A stretch of DNA of 64,000 bases from Zygnema cylindricum. Its lineage: Eukaryota > Streptophyta > Zygnematophyceae > Zygnematales > Zygnemataceae. The DNA lies in assembly GCA_037447655.1 (NCBI GenBank), contig JBBHKE010000409.1, forward strand, positions 108,616 through 172,615, in the 5' to 3' direction. Made by a program: the position numbers and the translations under genes. The notes under the pieces were generated by a model that was given only the letters and a program-made list of their open reading frames with translations, did no database searches and was not told the DNA's origin. Every line of letters starts with the position of its first letter. Position 1 is the stretch's first letter. This document shows, one piece after another, positions 45,458-55,631 of this stretch.

Positions 45458-46058
45458 TAGTGTTGGGTATCGAGGACCGTTTGTCGATATTCGATATATA
45501 TCGAATTTCAGGTACCCGATAATTGATATATCGCTTCAATATATCGAAAATCAAAATATCGCGATATATCGCCGATATATCATATCGTCAATATATCGAG
45601 GCATTTAAAAAAAATAAAAAAAATCACAGGTCTCTAAAGTCACGTGCCTTCGGAAAAGGTGACCGTAAAATCTTTGCCGAAAAGTACGGTTTTTTTTTCT
45701 GAAAGTTAGCAGAGTGAAGGAGATCTTTGAGGTACATTGACGCGGTACACTTGTGAAGTACACGTACGTAATACGCAAGTACGGATTTCCATACGAAAAT
45801 GGTCGGTTTGTCGGTTACATTTTGCGGCGTCTACCTTTAAGTCAAGGAACGCAAATCACGTCGTGCGTCGCGTTTCAGACAATTTGTCTTTTTCGCTAAA
45901 ATAACATATTATATAAAATATTAAATTTATAAAATACTATATATCGCGATGATTTATGTTGGTCTCGGTAAGATATATCGAGGATTCTGCTCGGTCGATA
46001 TTCGATATATCGAATATCGAAATTATCGCGATATGAAATTACCCGATACCCAACACTA
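45458..46058. mobile_element. Complete hAT-like non-autonomous element
   Basis: TAGTGTTGGGTATCGAGG at the left and CCGATACCCAACACTA at the right are inverted ends. GTAATTAC flanks both sides (45450-45457 and 46059-46066), fitting an 8-bp hAT duplication, though this word is its own reverse complement and could be part of the TIR. About 600 bp with subterminal CGATATATCG repeats and no transposase frame. A truncated relative lies at 15982-16356. Confidence 0.85.
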
Positions 46059-46603
46059 GTAATTACTCTCAAGGGACGCTTGTATGTTGTGTCAAAAGCA
46101 GAGGTCGCAAACGGTCAACCGAAACCGTGACCGACCGTTAACCGACCGCCCGCGCGGGATGCGGAACGGATTCGGTTGCCAAATTTTGGGGGTCGGGCGG
46201 TTACGGTCGGTTGATTCACCAGGAAAAAAAAACGGTCGGATACGGTCGGTCAACCAAAAACCAAAAAAAATGAAAATTTTGTACTGTCCCTATAATCCAA
46301 CATTCTTGTACTTTGTACTCTTTGGCATTGTGGAAGTACGTGACATCATGATTAGCGTCGCAAATCTGACACGGTACTGTAGTAAGCTATTTATTTCGAG
46401 TATCAACTAAAAATGAAATCACAGATGAGGTAAAATTTACTAATTTAGGCTTATAAAGCATACATTTTTTTCTGCGACCTTCTCACGAAAGGTCATAGCT
46501 CATATGTTACTGGTCTTCCAAACCCTAAAAAATGTCCTGTCACATTCTCCCCAAAGGTCATTGTCAATAGGTTACTGTTCTTCCATTCTAGTATTCACTA
46601 ATT

Positions 46604-47118
46604 ATGCCCATCGCTATTAAAAAAAGGAATTGCCATGTAAATGCAGAATCAGAATGTTTTACATCTACCTTCATTTGATCCTCTGGTAATTTTTTGTTTT
46701 GTTCAAATGCAATCTGATGGTTTCTTTCTGCTGAATCACAAACCGAAACCTGTTATAGATTTCGTCTATAAGACTATAACAAACTAACTACTATTTGACT
46801 ACTTGACTTATGCTAACTTCCACTTTCTATCACTTAATTCATCGTAGTTTGGCAATGCAGAATGGGCATGTACCTCAGTTGATTTTTTTGTTTTTTTCAG
46901 CAAGGAGATGGCAACTCTGCCCGTCACTATTAGTATTGACATCACTCATTAAGACTCGGATCTTTTATCAAAACCTACAAAATAGTGTTAATAACAGTAT
47001 TTAAGGCAGTGGAATACAAATTCTGAAATTCCCACACCTCCCTACACTAAATTAGTAGTATGCATTCTTATTCTGCATTTACAGTTCCGCCTACTTTCTA
47101 TTAATAGCAATGGGCAAT
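46604..47118. mobile_element. TIR element of the GCCCATCGCTATTA family
   Basis: TATGCCCATCGCTATTAAAA at the left and TAATAGCAATGGGCAATG at the right are inverted. An internal CTGCCCGTCACTATTAGT near 46918 marks a second left end, so this may be two overlapping copies. The right part matches 39000-39180. No coding content. Confidence 0.55.
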
Positions 47119-48236
47119 GAAGAATAACTAGGTTTTTAGTAGGATTTTTCACAAGGTTTCTGTTTTAGCTGCAGAAGCCTCTGCAATTCCCGAAAGAAAC
47201 AGCATTGTTTGCATTCAAGAGGATGACAAATGCTTCCCTCTCCCTCACTTTCGTTCTGCTAAAGTTACAATTGAATTTTCGTTCACCTGAATTGAATAAA
47301 ACGACAAAAACTGAAAGATGAACAGAGATTGCAGATTACAAATTCATGATACTACAACACTTCTATCAAGCCAAACAACAACAACAACAACAAAAAAATA
47401 TGAAACCAAAAGCCAGCTGATCGAAGTTAAATTTACCAGGAAAAATAAATGATTTCAAGTAGCAAAATGAAAACTATAAAATATTTACCACGTGGATACT
47501 ACCCTCATCCATAGTCAAATGGTCATCATTAATACATTATGGATTTGAAGCTTTGTTCTGCAAAAGCTTCTAGAAGCCTAACCTACACCTAGTTTGCAGA
47601 CTAGCCTCTTCCCATGTTTTTTACGTAGAAATCACTTCCGCTTTGTAACCTTAAACAAAGTTTTAACCCAAACCTGCCCTTACTGGAAAACTGTATACCT
47701 GTCCGTACTGGAAACATTTCCGTCCAGGAAACTGGAGGTAAGCAAAACAAGTCCTTATCGGTCTATAGAATCCAGTAAAACAAGAATAGACAGAAAACCT
47801 CTATCCTTAACAAATATAATACTTTCAAACACCCCAAAAGCAGCTGCTGACAGAACCCCTGCTCCTTTCAGCAGAACTCATATGTACTTTTGAAGAGCCA
47901 GACGTTTCCATTTCGTCTCCATTCATTTCTTTCTCTCTTTATATAGGAACACGGGTTCCTCCGCCTGCTCATACTATAAAGATAAGGTCACGATGGAGCA
48001 GAAACTCTTCTTGCTTACAGAACACAGTCTCGAGCAGAAACTCAGATACGTACTATACATAAAACTCAAAAGAAAAAAAAATGCAACTGCTCTACCTCTA
48101 TTCCCGAGCCAGCTCTCCATCAACCACCGTCTCTTACCCTCCCCGTCATACATTTACCAGCTCTTGCAAAGGCTTGAAAATAGCAAAAACTGTCTGGCAC
48201 ATCCAAATGATTATAAAAGTTGAATGAGAAATGAAA
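47119..48236. other. Intergenic stretch, no gene seen
   Basis: Mixed AT-rich sequence without recognised repeats or exons. The last few hundred bases would be the 3' flank of the minus-strand frame ending at 48237. Confidence 0.35.
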
Positions 48237-48773
48237 TTAAAGTTGATGAAGCTCCTTCAAAGACCGCCTCGACAACATGGCCTTCAATGCCTCGGACTTC
48301 ATCGGTGATCTCTCCACCAAACCGTCAAGTTTCAACATTGTAGGAGGACACGTGTCACTTGCAAAACTCTTGTCTGTCTTAGTCCGGCTTTCAATACGCA
48401 TTTTCGGAAGCTCTGATTCTCCGCCATCTGGCGTCATTTTACGCATTCGTAATCCTCCGGATTGTCCTGCTCCAGCACTGTCAGTTGCCTCTCCCTTCCT
48501 CGAACTTTCCACAGGTGTTTTATCGAAAGAGTAGTCGGAGGAACGCGACAAACCACTCGTACGGCTCCATGGCGACTTCATATGACTGTCTGGAGAAAAA
48601 GGTACAGCTACAAAAGAGGGAGAGGCCGGAGAAGGACACTTCCTGGAGTAGAAATCTGACCGCTCTTGCACTAGTAAAACACCTGTGAAACCGTCAAAGA
48701 CGGAGGGGCCAGCGTCAGCCATTACTGGAAGTGATGGTAGAGGGGAAAAGCGAGAATGGTTGACGGCCGCCAT
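48237..48773 (-). CDS. Unrecognised Ser/Pro/Lys-rich protein, 178 residues
   Basis: A single open frame from ATG 48773 to the stop at 48237 in a locally GC-richer patch. The product is hydrophilic with many Ser, Pro, Arg and Lys residues, SP and RSS motifs, no membrane span, and a basic Leu-rich C-terminal helix (MKSEALKAMLSRRSLKELHQ). I do not recognise a family. Composition differs clearly from the surrounding AT-rich DNA and the start lies in a clean context (CGCCATG is not seen; the bases are GTCATGGCG in coding sense), so a real gene or a large exon is plausible, but no splice partner or homologue was identified. Confidence 0.4.
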   Translation of the reverse strand: MAAVNHSRFSPLPSLPVMADAGPSVFDGFTGVLLVQERSDFYSRKCPSPASPSFVAVPFSPDSHMKSPWSRTSGLSRSSDYSFDKTPVESSRKGEATDSAGAGQSGGLRMRKMTPDGGESELPKMRIESRTKTDKSFASDTCPPTMLKLDGLVERSPMKSEALKAMLSRRSLKELHQL

Positions 48774-50132
48774 GATTTTCTAGCTTGCTTGGTCACTTTG
48801 TCTGACTGCTTGCAGAATTTTGGCTAGAGATGATTCTGGTCAACTGCAATGGATTCTTCAGTTGCTGAGCAATTCACAAATTTCTATGATTTCTTTGCCT
48901 GTTTCAAAAAGGCGCCCTCTGATTGGCCTGCTGCAGGGAATTCAAATGTAGCCGTGGCGTTCGTCGCCTGATTCTTTTTGACTGTCAAAATGTTGCCGTC
49001 AGTTTCGGTAATCGGAAAGGTTAGAATTCTCAGAAAACTACAGCTGTAGGCCAAGAATCATCGTCGTCGCTTACACAAGAAAAACACGGCAAGACTCTCT
49101 TTAGACTTTGAATGCTGTCTTTCTTTTTCTTCTCTCCGTCTGGGTTCGGCCGTCGTGAAGTTGTTGGTCCGCGTCTACTCGCTGAGCTCTTACTTGAAAA
49201 CTGGCTGACGGTTTGGCTGCGAGGGTATATGCGCACGGTTAGTTTTCTCCTTTTCAATTTTGAAACGGCGCCGCTGCCTCGGCAGCCAGTTTGGCCACGA
49301 TGGATGCAGATAACGACTCGTCACCGATGTACGGAATACACGACGCAACGTTCAAACTCTTGGCAATCCTGATTGGCTGGAGGGCGGGCCACATGGAAAA
49401 AAGATCTTCAAGCGCGGTGCAGTTTAACGGCGCCGTCCAATTTAACAAGAAGGACAAAAGGATCTGGGCGGTTCTCTCGAGAAAATTGGAAAGGTGGATC
49501 TTCTGAATGTGGATGAGTCGGATCCTAAAGATAGAAAGACCCTATCCGACAAGTCATCATGCTGTTGTACTCCACGTACGGCACGTCCCAACGGATAGCT
49601 GATACTGGCACCTGATTCGCGGAGACAGGTACGGTATGCCGTCGAGCATCTGAAGTTCAAACTTTTTGTACGACATGGGGGTCAATGCACATTGCGCAAA
49701 ACGGACAAACAAATAGTGGACCGAAAATCAATCTGTTAGTTTTGTACTTTTATGCTTTTCTGTGTCGTTTTCAAAAAAGTTTTCACTTAACTTGTCCATT
49801 CAGTTTATTCTGTTGTTCACGCAAGGTATTTCACTAATTTGGCTGTTTTCCCCATTAAAACGGGTCAGCACCATTGTGCAATATTATGCATTCAGCGTTA
49901 TAACTGGATTAAAAATGGTTGTACAACACTATTTAAGGCACAAAACAACAATGCCGTCTTCTGTTAATTTATTTCTGTTGCTCGCACCTTGAAGATGTAC
50001 GGAAAACCTGCAGGAAATTCTATCTGGACTTTCGGACAGATCGATATCTTTTGATGAGACGACTACGCGTGTCGTTTTGTGGATAAAATCCAAACGGGAT
50101 TTTCACAGAAAGGTCATAAGTTTCGCGTCTTT
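48774..50132. other. Possible divergent promoter region and weak plus-strand frame
   Basis: A moderately GC-rich stretch. A plus frame 49291-49506 (MATMDADNDSSPMYGIHDAT start) has protein-like composition and a plausible start context, and reaches a possible GTGGAT donor near 49495. No downstream exon could be attached. Treated as unproven. Confidence 0.3.
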
Positions 50133-50407
50133 TCACGTAGCCGGAGGCGCTTTTCCCCAGTCGATTTTGTCAGCAATACATTTGCCAGGGTGGCACAACT
50201 GAATTAAAAGCCAAAAAATGAACAGATATCCGTACCTATACCGTACCTGCATGTGACAGCCGAGCTGGAGATCGGATGAATCATTGTGAACGTGCAGACG
50301 AACATTCTTTGCCAAACTTCCCCATGATAAGATTTGGGCAGAAGATGCAGACTTCAAGTCGGCTGACGTAATGTCCCAAGACGACATGGAGGTGTATCGG
50401 ATTTACC
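50133..50407 (-). CDS. Unrecognised gene, last two to three exons
   Basis: Three phase-consistent minus-strand pieces. The last runs 50198-50133 and reads LCHPGKCIADKIDWGKAPPA to a TGA. The one before, 50362-50247, reads ADLKSASSAQILSWGSLAKN and LHVHNDSSDLQLGCHMQ up to a GTACGG donor. A third ends at 50407 (HRVNVTAGKLVVLD, GTAAAT donor); its start is not fixed and may be near 50483. Acceptors are TTCAG and CGTCAG. The repeated agreement of phase with GT-AG sites argues for a real gene. I recognise no domain. Upstream exons were not found; a minus frame at 50985-50761 is a weak candidate. Confidence 0.5.
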
Positions 50408-50737
50408 GTCCAATACGACAAGTTTGCCAGCTGTGACATTTACGCGATGATTGACCGGAATTCCGGAATGTGAAATTTGAATGCTTTTAGAATGTGGCGC
50501 GCAAAGGAGGTAGGATCGCGTATCCCTTCGGATGGCACGGCGATACGTCAGCAGAGGACGTGAGATATCGGTGTGCATACATCGGTTATCCTTCGATACG
50601 ATGTGTGGCTGTGACGCTGCCGATGCATACAATAAAATGTGGCCATGCGATATTTTCTTCATATCGGCATGATGTATTAGCTCACAACTATTTTGTTAGG
50701 TAAATTGTATGTCATTTCACGCGAAAAAACTAAAGTC

Positions 50738-50754
50738 CCCCCCCCCCCCCCCCC
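50738..50754. repeat. Poly-C run
   Basis: About 17 consecutive C residues, next to the weak minus frame at 50761-50985. Confidence 0.9.
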
Positions 50755-50985
50755 ATAGCTTCAGGACAGAAAGACGGCTTCTGCTTTTGTTTTATCATTC
50801 CAAAACGTGCTTAGAAGAGAAAGGGCTCCTATACTTTCAAGGTTTACGGGCCGGCCAATAATAAGGGATGCGTGACAAAGCGTCAAATCATAATTTAATC
50901 GGCAAATTGTACCTTGTAACACCATATGCCAATTCAATTGCACCACTTTGAACATCGGTTGCATCGTGCCGATATATACGTGCAC

Positions 50986-52391
50986 CGTTTAACGATGCGA
51001 TGCCCGTCATTAACGCAACTATGCCTAGGCACCTTTGACAAGACCTCTAACCCTTAATTAAAAAAAACCGCAACGATAACTGTCTTTTATATGCATTTCT
51101 TTCATGGTGATAGCCATCTTTCTTTCTGTTATGCTCTTTATCCTCCACCTCGTATTAAAGAATAATCCCAAATCTCACCTTCTATGTCTCCTTCACCGCA
51201 AATCGCCATTACAACCCGTGTCTCTTCAAGGGGATCAATTTTATTATAACCTCGCATCCTAACAACCATAAAAAAAAACGCCTACATCCTATCTCTTCCT
51301 ATGCGGCTCAGCCCACATAGGTTCCCATGCATCCACTGGGTCTAGAAAAGTGACATGTACTAACCTTATAATATAGGCTTATGGTACTTGTTTTGAGGTT
51401 ATAATGTGTATATATTACGTTGTTACTAGTTATATTGAATTAGCACTCTTTTTCGCTAAGCTTTGCAAATTATTTCCTCAAGCCCTTATTCAACCTAACA
51501 TTGAAAAGAATACAAACCGGTATAGAAAATAAAGTAACCAATAGTGTTTTTGGCGTATAACATCCGTATAATACAGTATTGCAAGATATAGGCCATTTAC
51601 ACTCGTTTTCGCACTATTCAGCTGCGCTCAATTAATATATTTTCTTATAATATATTAATCCCTCATTCTCTTTCACATTGAAAAGGATATAAAACGGTGT
51701 ATGACAAAGATAATCAGCGCTATCTCAGATTCAATACCACTACAGCTCATACCATTTATGCCACAAAAAGACAAAATATATTGGCTTGCCGACTTTAATT
51801 AACAAGGTCAAACTTTATCCACGGTCAAATCGTTGGTGCTCCGATATCCTTGTACGGCATCAGATCTTCTCTTCCGTACAATTTTGTCTAAGGAAATGTA
51901 CCCGGACCTATTCGGTTCGGAACAGAATTAAACGGTTAGAATTCGGTTTGGAAATTCCAAACCAAATCAAAACAGTTGGATTCCGATTAACCGAACAATT
52001 CGAAAGCCTTGAAAAAAAAAAAAATCCTAAAAAAATTGAGCCGTTTATAATCCTAAAAAATCTAAGAAATAAAATCGAGGAAAGTGGAAAACCCTAAGTT
52101 ACAGTACTCGAATCAAATTTAACGTACCATTTTAGTATTTTACAGATCAATCGTACATTTATACACCATTTTCTTGTAATTAAATTCACAATAGTCCAAT
52201 ACACTTTAGGTACTACTTTCAGTACCGTCGTACCGTACGCTCACTCGATCCGGGTTCGGCTTGATCGATTTCTAAAATAACCAGAACCGACAAAAAAGCG
52301 TCCAAAAAAGGAAACCGAAATAAACGAACCGAACTCTGGTAAAAACGGTTTAATGTAGTTGCAGTTCCGTCCACTGTAAACCGAACTGAGT
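50986..52391. other. Intergenic DNA, no gene seen
   Basis: AT-rich, with a GGTTCGG/CCGAACC-rich patch at about 51890-52370 like that near 44720. Nothing coding is supported. Confidence 0.35.
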
Positions 52392-52562
52392 GTTACACCG
52401 TGAATCGCTATTAGCGTTCGGCTTTTCTCCGTACACATACGTCAGATTGTGGATCTAACGGTTGCGCTTGAAAGGTAGCATTCTCAGCTTCCGATTGGCC
52501 ACCTCAAATTGAAAATCGGACAAGAGTGTACGGTTAAAAACTGCTTTAAGTGGCGTACGAAT
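52392..52562. mobile_element. MITE of the 15765 family, inverted, right end lost
   Basis: It starts GTTACACCGTGAATCGCTAT and carries the same core as 15765-15983 in reverse orientation, including GTCAGATTGTGGATCTAACG and CTTCCGATTGG. It breaks off after CTTTAAGTGGCG, so the second TIR tip is missing. Confidence 0.7.
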
Positions 52563-55500
52563 TAGGGTATGGCCCCATGCGGCTAAGCTCGGGTTTTTTT
52601 CTGTCGTTTTCCTCTAAAACTTAGCGCCGTACTGCCTAAGTTTCGACCGTACGAAGAAATCGCAAATTTGTAGAGTACAATTTGCGTCATCGTCGAACTT
52701 AAGATGTACGAAAATTTGTCGTCTTGTGTTTTTTCGACCCACTGTCACGACATCTTCAAACTTATCATACACCACATAGGCAATGTGATTTAAGATCAGT
52801 AAAACCGTTTACAGCAATAAATAAACATATTAACACGTGTGAAAAGTTTTCAAAAGTTTTTGACGACTGCAAAAAGTACATTTTGTCCGCATGGACCTTG
52901 TACGGATTTTTTTTGCAGGGGTCTCGATGGTGCAGTACTGCAGTGTCATTTCACGTAAAGGTGAAAAATTTGCGAAGTCATGGCAGCCGGACAGGAGAGG
53001 TTTACGCAAAGGCATGTCGTACAACCACGGCTGCAAGGCTGTACGTCTACGATGTCACGCAATGACATGCGACATGCCAAATCGTTTCAAAAATTACGAT
53101 GCGTCCTGCGACGCTTCAAAAAGTTTCGAAAAATACGGTGCGGCAAAACAGATTGTACACGACTACACGGTGACAGCCGTCACGAGTATTGTCAACGTAT
53201 ACAATCGTCACAAACTTAAGTAACAGTTTCGAGTAAACACATAGAGACACCGAAAATCCGGGTCCCGTGGATCTGCGCTAAAATACAAAGTAAGTTCGGT
53301 AAGATACAACTACATGGGGTCGTACCCTTATTAACAGTCATAGCGATACACGGTGTACAGTATAGTCCAAGGATGGACATGGAGTTGGACCAAGGTGAAC
53401 TTCCAAGAGCCTTTTTTTCCCCGTACATCACGGACTCACAATATCGCGATATGGTGCGGAGTGAGTGCAAAACACCGTGAATCGCTATTAAAGTTAAGAA
53501 ATAATTAGTGTCAAAAAAACAGTTAGTGTTATTAACTCTAAATTGGGTTCAAGGCTTTTCGCCAAAAAAAAAAAAAACTCTAATTTATTCGCAGCTCTAA
53601 TTTGGGTACATTTTCCCCATAGTGTAGCGGCCGTGGCCCGTGTTCACATAGACAACGTTTGAACATGTGAGAACAGGTTTGCGTGTTTTTCTGCCGTCTT
53701 TATCTCTTGGAATCAAATCTGAGTGCGCTTTTCCGTGTCGACGCACTCACTTTCGCGTGTGTACGCCTTTGTCTAACACACTTTTTGTACGATTGTAAGA
53801 AACAACGAGCAATTCTAGTACGGACTGACGCATTTCGTACACTACAATACTTAGAAACTGTCCAAATTATAGTTATTAAAGCTATTTCGGCAGTACATAT
53901 ATTAACGTAGAAAAACAATTAAAGTTATCAATTCTATTTTAAGTTCGAGGGTCAAATTTTGGGGGCACCGAATTTAACGTTATTAAAGCTAATAGCGATT
54001 CCAGGTGTACCGCTCTGTCGTTTCAGTATGGCGCAGCCTGATTTCGTTTGGTACAAACGGTACTCTACAACAATTTGAAAGCCTGTTTGGAAATCCTCAA
54101 ATCAAGCGAACCGTTGCATTCGCCAGACCGAAGCTCTCAATGTATACCAATATCAAAGTATTCACACTTTGCTGTCAAAATTGTAATAGTTTAATACGTG
54201 GTACCAACCGATCCAAGCACATGAAAAGTCGGTTACTGACCCGACACAATGGAACAAAGTCATTCAGTAAACGTATCCATACGTTTACTGAGACCGCCTA
54301 ATGGGACATAGGCCTTACGTATTAACAACTGTTGGGTCTCACGCGCCGATGTAGGGGTCCACGGAGGGTCCTAGAAATTCGATTGTGCGTACAACCCCAG
54401 TATATATATAACAAATAATGCGAAAAACACCAAATGACCTCAAAAGTGACTTTTGTCAAATTTAACATCGTGTTTTGTAGTATTTAGTATTAATAAAAAC
54501 TGAGACCGAAGTCCATATAACAAAGCTAAAAACTTGACAATTGTTGTTATTGACGCGAACACAGATAATTGACGTATATGATTTCGAAAAAAGTTCTATT
54601 AGACGTACGAAATGTATGAGATTTCCAAAATGTCTAAAACGTATGGAATTTAAGTATTGTAAAAAATGTACCTTCGCAATTTTGAAACCTCATCGACCTT
54701 AAAAAAAAAACACATCTCCTTAATCAAGACCTAAAAAAAAAGTACGTTTCCTTTACCAAATCCCTCAAAAAAATACATTACCTTAATCGAAAGCCTCGAA
54801 AAAATACACACTCTACTAATCAAGAGCTAAATAAAAAAAAACATTTCCTTAATTGCGACCTAAAAATATAATACATTTCCCTAAAAGATCTAAAAAAACA
54901 ACACATATACATCATCAGCAAAACCCGTTTGATAAACAACACTATAATTTCGTACACCATTAGTACAATAGTATGTTATTTTGCTGCACTTTTTTTTAAT
55001 CTATTATAATAAACTGCATTTTTTGTCAGATTTAGGAGTCAGTTCAACTTACTGTTCAATTACTAAAATAAAGAAAAAGCTTAAAAAGGAAAACATTAAA
55101 AGAGAAAACATAACTTAACCTAAAAGAAAAAACTTAAAATAAGGGAAAACTTACAAGAAGAACCTTATAGGAAAAAAATTAAAGGAAGAGAAAACTTCAA
55201 AGAAAAACTTAAAATTAGAGGAAACTTAAAAAGAAAAAAACTTATAACCATTACAATTTTTTTTTTTGGATCTATCTGAGCGACTTTGTTGAATTCAAAA
55301 ATTATATTGACTGACAATTTCTCATATATACACCTTTTTTCTTTTAACTTTTTACTGTTTTACAATTTTTTGAGTTCCCCACTATCTTCTCCCTCTTTCT
55401 CCAATATCCCTCTTTCTCCTATCTCACTCTTTCTCTCCCTCTTTCCCTCTCTCTCTTTTCCTTCCTCTCCTCTCCATCTCTCTACCTCTCTTTCTCCTCC

Positions 55501-55631
55501 TTCCCTCTTTCTTTGCCTCTCACTCTCTCTCTCCTTCCCTCTCCCCCCCCCTCAAAAAAAAAGTGGAAAAACAAAAAAGTGGAAACAAAATAAAGTGGAT
55601 GGAAAAAAAAAAGGATTGTCTTTTTTCTCGA
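52563..55631. other. Repeat-rich DNA, no gene seen
   Basis: Single TIR ends of the AATAGCGATTCACGGTGTAC family occur near 53338, 53473 and 53985. AT-rich AAAACTTAAAAGG words fill about 55070-55240 and a pyrimidine tract about 55375-55550. The plus frame 52891-53223 has somewhat protein-like composition but no motif or splice support. Confidence 0.4.

Noticed and set aside
52891-53223. 110-codon plus frame with several Cys residues
   Set aside because: No motif, no splice partner, and it sits in repeat-rich DNA; chance frame or transposon debris is likelier.
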